Origin: an uncultured Clostridia bacterium
GTDB taxonomy: Bacteria > Bacillota > Clostridia > TANB77 > CAG-508
Assembly: GCA_934122125.1 (NCBI GenBank)
Contig: CAKOVW010000018.1
Location: 1 to 22,990 of the forward strand
Reading direction: 5' to 3'
Length of the DNA stretch: 22,990 bases
The notes under the pieces are model-generated. The model did not search any database. It had not been told where the DNA came from and was given only the letters and a program-made list of their open reading frames with translations. This document shows, piece by piece, positions 7,621 through 15,774 of this stretch. Each line of letters begins with the position of its first letter. Positions within the stretch are counted from its first letter, which is position 1. A program made the translations under genes and the position numbers.

Positions 7621-9609
7621 TTAATTTTCCTCCTTATTAATTGGTATTTCTATATAAAATATCGTTCCAACACCATCTGTAGTTTCAAAATACATTTTTC
7701 CTTTAAAACTACTTTCAATAATTGTATTAGAATAATAAAGTCCGAAACCGGTTCCATTTTCTTTTTTTGTCGTTTTCATTTCTTTTAATAATGTATCTTT
7801 TACTTCATCAGATATTCCTCCAGCTTCATCTTTTATTATTATGATGTATTTATCACTTTCTTTTATTGCATTAACTTCAATTACTCCATTTTTTCCAATT
7901 TCTTGGTATGCGTCTATACTATTTTTTATAACATTTCCTATAACTCTGTCAAGTTTATTTTTCTCACCTAAAATTTTATAGTTTTCATTAACTTTATTTA
8001 AAATTTGACAGTTATTTTTTCTCAAGATGCTTCCAAATAATATTTCAATACCATCTATTAGTTCCTTTAGAGAAAATTCCTCTTTATCCTTGTCGCCAGT
8101 TGCTCTAATTTGATTTCGTACACCTGCTATTGTATTGCTCATCCTCTCAATGCTACTATCCATATTATTTAAGATATTTATAATTTCAGCCTTATCTTCT
8201 TGGTCAGCTTGTACTCTGTTATAATTAAAATATTTCTTTAAAGTTGTTACATTTGACTGTATTGCTGATAATGGTGAGTTTAAATCATGTGCAATTCCAC
8301 CTGCAAATTCCCCTAGAATAGCAAACTGTGCTTGTCTTTGCATAATATATTCATTATCTTTTAATTCTTTTTCATGTTCTTCTGTTAGTTCGGCTATTTT
8401 GTTATAGTAGTATGATAAATCTCCGATTTCATCATTAGAAAATATCGCAATTTTTTCTTTGTTTTTGTTCTTTCCCTTTAGGATTTTCTCCAATGAGTTT
8501 GATACATTAACAATATTATTTGATATATTTTTTGCTAATATATATATAAATATAGTGTAAATCAGTAATGCTCCTATAATTATTGTAATATAGTAAGCCA
8601 TTAGTGGCTGGTCTGTTGTGTTATATTCAAATCCAATATACCAGCTCATTCCTGTATTATCTTTTAATCTTAATGTATAGGCCTGTTGCTCTGTTCCATA
8701 AAATTCATATATAATATCGCTGTTCCCTTCAAAATAAAAATCTAAATATTTTTTAAAGAAATCTGATATTTTTGCTTCTGGTTTTGATGTATATTCATAT
8801 GATATATCTGGAATATATATAAAATAATAATCATTTTGGCTTTTTAAAGGAATTGATTTTAAATTTTCTTTTATCTCATTTATATTTACATTGTTAAAAT
8901 CTCTATTCTCAAGATATGCCTCATAATAGTTTGCATTTGTTTCAGCAAATTTTTCTGTAGCTTTAGCATAGCCAATTAAAGAAATTATTATTATTGAAAC
9001 CCCAATAAATGGGATTATTTGTAATATTAAGTTGGTTGAAAAATTTAATCTTAATCCCAAATTCTTTTCGTATTTACTCTCAGTATTATATGTTTTTATC
9101 ATTACATTTTTAAGTTCTCTTTGGATAAATGTAAATTGTATTATTTCAATTAGTGTGGTTATTGCTAGTAACATCAAAAAGAATTTTAATATAGCTAGTC
9201 CATCAGAAATCAGTAAAAATGTTAATGACATTCCCAATACTAAAACTATAATTATTTGTAATAAGTAGAATTTATATGGAACGGTTATACAGTCTTTTCT
9301 TGTTTCTTTAATTTCATCATAAGAAACCTTTTCCTTATTATGATATTTATTCAAAAATCGATAAATATTTTTTAATGATTTGTTTAATGTAAATATATGT
9401 ATTGCAGTTCCTACCACAAAAATCATTATATATTGCTCAACATGGCTTAATTTTTCAACAGATTTTTGAAATGCAATATTTTCTGAATTTGGTGGATAAT
9501 TTTGTATAATAGGCATAATTTTATATGTAACAAAGATTAATATTAAGTTAACCAAAATAATTAGTATATATAATCTTAGTTTCATTCTACTTACTTCTTT
9601 CGTGTTCAT
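7621..9609 (-). CDS. Membrane sensor histidine kinase
   Basis: A 662-aa sensor kinase. Predicted helices lie at about 11-29, 60-78, 114-134, 137-160, 192-213 and 338-358. The last two flank an external domain of about 125 residues (214-337) that could hold the ligand site. A HAMP-like linker (about 358-410) and coiled coil lead to the H-box 'GGIAHDLNSPLSAI' with phosphoacceptor H441. The ATPase domain shows the N-box 'NVIKNSIDA' (559-567), G1 'DEAGGIS' (594-600) and G2 'GTGFGL' (619-624), so it looks catalytically complete. It starts 3 nt after the NRPS stop, with AGGAGG inside the NRPS gene, and its stop is 1 nt before the receiver gene. Its likely partner is that receiver. The signal is unknown. 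Confidence 0.93.
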   Translation of the reverse strand: MNTKEVSRMKLRLYILIILVNLILIFVTYKIMPIIQNYPPNSENIAFQKSVEKLSHVEQYIMIFVVGTAIHIFTLNKSLKNIYRFLNKYHNKEKVSYDEIKETRKDCITVPYKFYLLQIIIVLVLGMSLTFLLISDGLAILKFFLMLLAITTLIEIIQFTFIQRELKNVMIKTYNTESKYEKNLGLRLNFSTNLILQIIPFIGVSIIIISLIGYAKATEKFAETNANYYEAYLENRDFNNVNINEIKENLKSIPLKSQNDYYFIYIPDISYEYTSKPEAKISDFFKKYLDFYFEGNSDIIYEFYGTEQQAYTLRLKDNTGMSWYIGFEYNTTDQPLMAYYITIIIGALLIYTIFIYILAKNISNNIVNVSNSLEKILKGKNKNKEKIAIFSNDEIGDLSYYYNKIAELTEEHEKELKDNEYIMQRQAQFAILGEFAGGIAHDLNSPLSAIQSNVTTLKKYFNYNRVQADQEDKAEIINILNNMDSSIERMSNTIAGVRNQIRATGDKDKEEFSLKELIDGIEILFGSILRKNNCQILNKVNENYKILGEKNKLDRVIGNVIKNSIDAYQEIGKNGVIEVNAIKESDKYIIIIKDEAGGISDEVKDTLLKEMKTTKKENGTGFGLYYSNTIIESSFKGKMYFETTDGVGTIFYIEIPINKEEN

Positions 9610-9612
9610 TTA

Positions 9613-12600
9613 TCATCCTCCTATCTTAAATGCTATATTTACAATATTCATTAAATATGACTCGTTTACATTGTTCCATTTAAAATTCAAACCGCCTAAA
9701 ATATTTAAAGTAATATCTTTACTATATTCATTAGTATTTTGATTTATAATGGCTTTTAGATGTTCTACACCAACATTGTAATTCTCATATAGCTTTTCTT
9801 TTATGTTATCTACATTAGTAATATTAAGTTCATTATATTTTTTTCTTATTATTTTTGCAATATCTGATACTTTAACAACCTTATCACTTTCAATATGATA
9901 AATAACATTATTGCAAGAACTATTTAATATTATACTAATTGCTTTTACACACTCATCTGCTGGTGTTAAATAAATCTCTGAATTAATCATTTCTATTGTT
10001 TGTAATCCGATATTTCCTATTTCTTTAATTGCTAACATAAAGGCATTTTGTTCAAAATTATTTTGGAATTTTCCATCTGACATTCTCGGCATAATGTTTC
10101 CAATTCTAAATATTTTAGCATTTACCTCTTTATTATTTATTGCTTTAAGTATTATTTCTTCGGCTTCATACTTAGATATTAAATATGGACTTTTATCAAA
10201 TGTTTGATTTATATTTAATACATTTTCGTCAAAAATTCTTGTTGTATCTTCATTTTTAAATCCATGTAATGATAATGTAGAAATATGAGCAAAATCAATA
10301 TTATTTTCTTTGCAAATTTTCAATATATTAAGAACAGTTTTGACATTATCTTTGTAGAAACTAGCATATTTACCTATATGCTTTACATTTGCAGCACAAT
10401 TAATTACTGTTGTAACTTCTCTTCTTATTTTGTTTAATTCTTCTGGAAGAATTCCAAAGTTTTCTCTTGTTAAATCTCCATTTACTACAATTGTTTTCTT
10501 TTTAATCATATTGCAAGTTTCTTCATCAAAATAGTATTTAATGGTGTTTTCAAATCTCTCATAACTTGATAATCCTATTTTGGTTCTAACTATACAATAT
10601 ATTTTTTCTGTGTTTTTGCTCTCCGCTAACTCCCTTAATAAGTTCACTCCAACAAAACCAGTTACACCTGTTAAAAGAACAGTGTTCATATTGAATTTGC
10701 TACTAATATTTTTTACTTCTATATTCTCTTTTTTATTTTCCCTCTTATTTACTATTTCAGTATTCATCATATTAGCTAAATCTTTTACCGTAGAATAATT
10801 ATACAAGTCTTGTATTGTCATTTTATCGTTTCCTAATGAAATATATAAACTTGTCATATTTAAAGAATCTAGCCCCAAATCATCTTCAAAATCATCAGTA
10901 ATTGAGAAGTCTTCTTTTACTATTTTCTTTACCTTGTCATATATCATTTGTTCTAACGCTGTTTGTGGACCGATAGTTTTATTTTTGGTGTTTAAATATT
11001 TGTTGGTAATTTGTTCTAGTTCTTTTCTGTCAATTTTGCCGTTTTTATTCCTTGGAATTTTGTCCAGTTCTATAATGTGTTTAGGTTTCATATAAAATGT
11101 TATATTTTCATCTATTACATTTTTTATATCATCAGTTTTTATGTTTAAACTTTTTTCATTTTTACAGATAAATAATATTAATACATTAGAATTTTTTATT
11201 TTTGATGTTATAACAGATATTTCTATGTTTTCGCCTAATAATTCTTTTATTCTTTGCTCTACTTCATTTAATGATACTAAATATCCCCCTGCAACTTTTA
11301 CAAAGTCATCTTTTCTTCCTATAAACTCTAATTCCAAATTTCTATTTAGCTTTACAATATCACCAGTTTTGTAACATTTACATTTACTGCCTGATATTTC
11401 ATTAAATAATGTTATAAATTTTTCTTTTGAAAGTTTATCTTGATTCAAATAACCTTTTGCAATATTTTTAGCCGAATTTTCCTCTTGATATATTCCTAAC
11501 TCCCCTTGTATATTAATAGGTAGAATTTTGTTATCTTTATCAAGGATTATAGCTCTTGTCGTTGGCATTAATTTTCCAATAGTTGAAAAATCTTTTTGAA
11601 TATCCTCAACTGTAACTTTATGTTTTGTCATAAACATTGTGGCTTCTGTTGGACCATAAGTATTATAAATACTTAAATTTGGATTATTTAGCAATAATTT
11701 TTCAAACTTCTTTGGGTTTAGAACTTCCGCACCTGTTCCTATTATTCTTAATTTGTCTAATTTTATATTATTCTCAATACACACATTTTGTATTTGCTCA
11801 ATCCATTTATGAACTGTAAACAATCTTGTAACATTGTCTTTTTTCATTATTTCGACTACTTTTTTTGCATTAAATTCATCCTCTTTTGATATTAATACTA
11901 ATGTACCGCCATTTAATAGTGATGAATAAATATCAATTGCAGAAGCATCAAAAGAATGTTTTAATAGTGAAACTGCAACATCATCTTTTAAATATTTTAA
12001 ATCCTTATCCAAATTCATAGAATTGATCAATGAAATTATATTTTCATTTTTCATCATGACGCCCTTAGGTTTACCAGTGGTTCCAGATGTATAAATAATA
12101 TAAGATATATCCGATGGTAAAATCTCTATTGGGTTGATTTCAACATTTTTATCTTTGACATCATCAATATTGATTATCTCTATATCATTTACTTTGATAA
12201 TGTTAATATACTTGGTATTTGTTATCAATATTTTTGATTTTGAATCTTTTATAATATACTTTACTCTGTCTATTGATTCTTCAGGTAAAATCGGAATATA
12301 ATGATTACCTGATTTTAAAACACCTAAAATACTTATAATGAAATTGATTTCGTTGTCTAAAATGATTGTAATATTTTCTCCATATATTCCCTTTTTTTGT
12401 ATGTTACAGCATAAGTTATTTGCTTTGTTATTCAATTCTTCATACGTTATTTTATTATTTCCACAAATTAATGCAATTTTATTTTTATTTTCATCTACAA
12501 CGCAATTAAATCTTGACACTATAGTTTGATTATTTATTTCTACACTACCTGTATTATTAAATTGTGTAATTAGCTTTTTATCCATTTCTGAAAGAGGTGT

Positions 12601-13875
12601 TATGTCTTTTATCTCTATAACTTTATTTTCTAAAACTTGTTTAATAATTCCCATAATTCGTTCATGCATATCATCTATATCATCTTTATTCATACAATTT
12701 AATAGAAAATCATAATATAAAAGATTTTCTCCAAAATGATTAACATAGCTTATTAATAATGGATTAGCTTGGGTATCATTTGAAATCCAAGTTGTCTTGC
12801 CAGTATCTCCATCAAGTGTTACTTCCAATTTGTTTATTTGATATGAAAAGGCTATTTCATATAAGTTAATGTTCTCTTTTGAGAAATCTTGATATGCCTT
12901 TTGTATTTCATAATATGGATATTTTGAATGTTTAAAACATTGTAAATTTGTAGTATTTATATTTCTGCAAACATCAATAAAAGTCATTTCTCCTTTTGTT
13001 ATAATATTTATAGGTAGAGTTGCAATAAACATTCCCATCATTTCTAATTCTTTATCAGCTTTTCTTCTATTTAAAAATGGAGTTCCTATTATAATTTCGT
13101 CTTCATTAAAAATTTTTGAAAAATAAACTGAAATTATGCCTAGCAAAAACGCATATTCACTAATTTTATTTTCACAACAAAAAGATGATATTTTTTCAAA
13201 CAATTCTTTTTCTATTGCTTTTTCTATCCTTTTGCATTTTTTATCTTTTGGTATTTCATATTCATTTTTACATTTTAAGTTTTTTATATATTCATTCCAA
13301 AACTCTTTATCTAACTGATACCTTGAAGATAATTTGTATTCTTCATCTTTTTTTATATAATTTATATATGATGGTTTTATATCAATTTCTTCATTGTTTG
13401 ATATTTTTAAATAATATTCCTTTATTTGTTCTGCAATTTGGCCCAATGTCCACGCATCTGAAATTATATGATGAGTTTTAACACTCACACACGTTTCTAC
13501 TTTGTTCTGTATTATTCTAATATCATATAGTTTACTATTTATAATTTGCATTTTTTCTTCTGATATTCTTTTTACAATTTTATTGATTTCACTATCGTTA
13601 TCATTATTTAATATATATACTTTAAATGTTTCTTTTTCATATTCTGATATATATTGTTTAGCGATTCCATTTTCTTCGACTATTCTAATTCTTAATGCTT
13701 CATTTGTTCTCACTATTTCATTTATTACTTTGTTTAATATATCTACATCTAACCTTTTATTAATTCTAAAAGTTCCAAGGATATTATTTATAGTCGTATT
13801 AGGGTTGATTCTGTCTAATAACCATATATTTTCTTGTGGTATAGTTAAATTATACATTTTAATTTTATTTTCCAT
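9613..13875 (-). CDS. Single-module nonribosomal peptide synthetase with terminal reductase (C-A-T-R)
   Basis: A 1420-aa cytoplasmic assembly-line enzyme, domains in order: condensation (about 8-425) with intact HHIISD at 135-140; adenylation (about 447-952) with YTSGTTGKPKG at 595-605, NTYGPTE, YKTGD and NGKIDRK (catalytic K947); carrier domain (about 967-1037) with LGLDSL and phosphopantetheine Ser1004; and an NAD(P)H thioester reductase (about 1064-1400) with TGVTGFVG at 1069-1076 and Tyr1231/Lys1235 of a YxxxK motif. A first-position condensation domain usually attaches an acyl group, and a terminal reductase releases an aldehyde or alcohol. The start at 13875 has AGAGG 6 nt upstream. An in-frame ATG at 13899 sits only 2 nt from the predicted transcript start. 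No phosphopantetheinyl transferase is in the window. Substrates are not known. Confidence 0.93.
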   Translation of the reverse strand: MENKIKMYNLTIPQENIWLLDRINPNTTINNILGTFRINKRLDVDILNKVINEIVRTNEALRIRIVEENGIAKQYISEYEKETFKVYILNNDNDSEINKIVKRISEEKMQIINSKLYDIRIIQNKVETCVSVKTHHIISDAWTLGQIAEQIKEYYLKISNNEEIDIKPSYINYIKKDEEYKLSSRYQLDKEFWNEYIKNLKCKNEYEIPKDKKCKRIEKAIEKELFEKISSFCCENKISEYAFLLGIISVYFSKIFNEDEIIIGTPFLNRRKADKELEMMGMFIATLPINIITKGEMTFIDVCRNINTTNLQCFKHSKYPYYEIQKAYQDFSKENINLYEIAFSYQINKLEVTLDGDTGKTTWISNDTQANPLLISYVNHFGENLLYYDFLLNCMNKDDIDDMHERIMGIIKQVLENKVIEIKDITPLSEMDKKLITQFNNTGSVEINNQTIVSRFNCVVDENKNKIALICGNNKITYEELNNKANNLCCNIQKKGIYGENITIILDNEINFIISILGVLKSGNHYIPILPEESIDRVKYIIKDSKSKILITNTKYINIIKVNDIEIINIDDVKDKNVEINPIEILPSDISYIIYTSGTTGKPKGVMMKNENIISLINSMNLDKDLKYLKDDVAVSLLKHSFDASAIDIYSSLLNGGTLVLISKEDEFNAKKVVEIMKKDNVTRLFTVHKWIEQIQNVCIENNIKLDKLRIIGTGAEVLNPKKFEKLLLNNPNLSIYNTYGPTEATMFMTKHKVTVEDIQKDFSTIGKLMPTTRAIILDKDNKILPINIQGELGIYQEENSAKNIAKGYLNQDKLSKEKFITLFNEISGSKCKCYKTGDIVKLNRNLELEFIGRKDDFVKVAGGYLVSLNEVEQRIKELLGENIEISVITSKIKNSNVLILFICKNEKSLNIKTDDIKNVIDENITFYMKPKHIIELDKIPRNKNGKIDRKELEQITNKYLNTKNKTIGPQTALEQMIYDKVKKIVKEDFSITDDFEDDLGLDSLNMTSLYISLGNDKMTIQDLYNYSTVKDLANMMNTEIVNKRENKKENIEVKNISSKFNMNTVLLTGVTGFVGVNLLRELAESKNTEKIYCIVRTKIGLSSYERFENTIKYYFDEETCNMIKKKTIVVNGDLTRENFGILPEELNKIRREVTTVINCAANVKHIGKYASFYKDNVKTVLNILKICKENNIDFAHISTLSLHGFKNEDTTRIFDENVLNINQTFDKSPYLISKYEAEEIILKAINNKEVNAKIFRIGNIMPRMSDGKFQNNFEQNAFMLAIKEIGNIGLQTIEMINSEIYLTPADECVKAISIILNSSCNNVIYHIESDKVVKVSDIAKIIRKKYNELNITNVDNIKEKLYENYNVGVEHLKAIINQNTNEYSKDITLNILGGLNFKWNNVNESYLMNIVNIAFKIGG

Positions 13876-13907
13876 AGACATCCTCTTTTTAACTTCCATT
13901 TTTTCCT

Positions 13908-13936
13908 ATTTTATCATTTTCCATTTTTTTTTGCAA
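13908..13936 (-). promoter_or_regulatory. Putative promoter of the NRPS-kinase-receiver operon
   Basis: On the minus strand TTGCAA (13931-13936) and TAAAAT (13908-13913) are 17 nt apart, matching 4 of 6 and 5 of 6 sigma-A positions. The predicted start near 13901 leaves a short leader with AGAGG before the ATG at 13875. Confidence 0.5.
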
Positions 13937-14189
13937 CTGTAATATCTTAATAACAAAAGATTGTCTTTTAAATGTCCAGCTTGAAAATCCTCAAATTTTT
14001 CTAACTAGAAACGAGTATCATTTTCATCATCTTTTTTAGAAATTTTATTTCATACATAACTTTAAATCTTCAAAGATTTTTCCTATACAATAAAATAATT
14101 TTAAATTTTTGTCATAAGTTTTGGATTGGCTAAATATACATTAAATAAAGTTTAGTACAAACATTTCTTAGAGGGGGTTTAAATAATTC
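13937..14189. other. Divergent intergenic region between NRPS operon and spoIVA
   Basis: This stretch has no gene. It carries the upstream side of the NRPS promoter and the sigma-E-like spoIVA promoter (14112-14142), followed by GAGGGGG. A weak AAATCT/AGATTT hairpin at 14064-14079 is too short to call. Nothing else was recognised. Confidence 0.6.
14112..14142 (+). promoter_or_regulatory. Sigma-E-like promoter of spoIVA
   Basis: TCATAAGT (14112-14119), a 14-nt spacer and ATATACATT (14134-14142) fit the Bacillus sigma-E pattern (KMATATTT, N14-15, GCATACANT) at 6 of 8 and 7 of 9 positions. spoIVA is a mother-cell sigma-E gene in Bacillus, so the context agrees. Confidence 0.5.
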
Positions 14190-15672
14190 ATGGATGAGAA
14201 TTTAAAGTTATATCAAGATATAGCAGAACGTACTGATGGCGACATTTATGTTGGTGTTGTTGGCCCTGTACGTACTCGGAAAATCAACTTTTATTAAAAA
14301 TTTTATGGATTTACTTGTTATTCCAAATATTGATAACGAGTATAAAAAAGAAAGAGCTAGAGATGAACTTCCACAAAGTGCTGGTGGAAGAACTATTATG
14401 ACTACTGAGCCTAAGTTTATTCCAAATGAAGCTGTTGAAGTTACAATTGGAGATAATTTAAAGTTCAAGACAAGGCTTGTGGACTGTGTTGGTTATTTAG
14501 TTAATAATGCTATTGGCTATTTAGAAGATGACATGCCTCGTATGGTAAAAACACCTTGGTATGAGGAAGAAATACCTTTTGAAGAAGCTGCTGAAATTGG
14601 CACTAGAAAAGTAATAGCTGAACATTCTACTATTGGTATTTTGGTAACTACTGATGGAAGTATTACAGATATTCCTAGAGAAGATTATATTAATGCTGAG
14701 GAACGTGTTGTAAAGGAATTAAAAGAACTTAATAAACCTTTTGTTATTGTTTTAAATAGTGATGATCCATTTTCTGATTATACTAAGGCTCTGGCTAAAA
14801 AACTAGAAGAAAAATATGGCGTATCTGTTTTACCTACTGACTGTGCTAGGTTAGATATAGAAGACATTGATGATATATTTAGTAAAATTTTATATGAATT
14901 TCCTATTGAAACAATTAACATTGACTTTCCTCGTTGGGTTGATGGTTTGCCTGATGACCATTGGTTAAAAGTTGAATTGTATGATGAAATTGAAAAAGCA
15001 TTTGATAATATTCGTATATTGAAACAAGTAGACAGTGGGATTGGTCAGCTTCAAAATACTAAAGTTATTACTAAAACTTCATTATCTGAGGTTAGACTTG
15101 GTGAAGGCAGTGTGAGAGTTTCTATTGAGCTTGTTGATGAGCTATTCTATAGGGTATTAACTGAAATTTCTGGTGTTGAAATTGATAATGAGGGTGCATT
15201 ATTTAGCACTATGACAGAGTTTGCAAGAACTAAAAAACAATATGATAAAATTGCATATGCTTTGGAGGAAGTAAAAGCTACAGGTTATGGAATTGTAACT
15301 CCTTCAATTGATGAATTAATTTTAGAAGAACCTGAAATGGTGAAACAAGGTACTCGTTTTGGAGTAAAACTAAAAGCAAAAGCTCCAAGTATACATATGA
15401 TAAGGGCAGATATTGAAACAGAAGTATCTCCTATTGTTGGTAGTGAAAAACAGTCTGAGGATTTGGTAAATTATTTACTTTCTGAGTTTGAATCAGATCC
15501 TAAGAAAATTTGGGAATCTAACATTTTTGGTAAAAATTTACATGAGCTTGTTAATGAAGGCTTACAAAATAAATTAGCTAGAATGCCTGAAGATGCTCAA
15601 GCTAAACTTCAAGAAACGTTAGAGCGTATTGTTAATGAAGGTAGTGGCGGATTAATTTGCATAATTCTTTAA
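14190..15672 (+). pseudogene. spoIVA: Stage IV sporulation protein A, frameshifted as read
   Basis: SpoIVA is the ATPase that polymerises on the forespore surface and anchors the spore coat and cortex. Translation from the ATG at 14190 gives 'MDENLKLYQDIAERTDGDIYVGVVGPVRT', which runs out of frame exactly in the Walker A loop. After an extra C at 14277 the reading resumes as 'GKSTFIKNFMDLLVIPNI' and continues to the invariant ending 'GGLICIIL'. Removing that base gives 493 aa, essentially the normal length. The part open from 14236 lacks the true N-terminus and cannot be the native start. GAGGGGG at 14171-14177 is a rather distant (12 nt) ribosome binding site. Either a sequence error or a real inactivating mutation explains this; identity is certain. 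Confidence 0.93.
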
Positions 15673-15680
15673 AATTTTTG

Positions 15681-15709
15681 AAACGTATTGAATTAAGTTC
15701 AATACGTTT
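15681..15709 (+). terminator. Terminator of spoIVA
   Basis: A 12-bp perfect stem (15681-15692 with 15698-15709) has a 5-nt loop followed by Ts. It lies 8 bp after the spoIVA stop and separates it from the ger operon. Confidence 0.85.
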
Positions 15710-15711
15710 TT

Positions 15712-15742
15712 TGAATATTTTTTCATATTATGGAAAATAATA
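15712..15742 (+). promoter_or_regulatory. Sigma-G-like promoter of the ger operon
   Basis: TGAATA (15712-15717), an 18-nt spacer and AATAATA (15736-15742) match the forespore sigma-G/F pattern (TGNATA, N17-18, CATNNTA) at all -35 positions and all but the first -10 position. Germinant-receptor operons are sigma-G controlled in Bacillus. A start near 15749 also favours the gerA ATG at 15775. Confidence 0.42.
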
Positions 15743-15774
15743 AATGTAGAAATTTTTATGTTTGGGAGTTATAT

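Noticed and set aside
13502..13942. Open frame antisense to the NRPS start
   Set aside because: Shadow of the NRPS coding strand with no supporting motif.
14064..14079. AAATCT/AGATTT hairpin as a terminator
   Set aside because: Only a 6-bp A/T stem with a weak T-run. Not convincing.
14236..14280. spoIVA starting at the ATG at 14236
   Set aside because: The first residues in that frame are unlike SpoIVA, while the 14190 frame gives the conserved N-terminus before the extra C.
15730..15774. Upstream ATG for the GerA subunit
   Set aside because: No Shine-Dalgarno sequence, and it precedes the predicted sigma-G transcript start. GGGAG is placed correctly for 15775.
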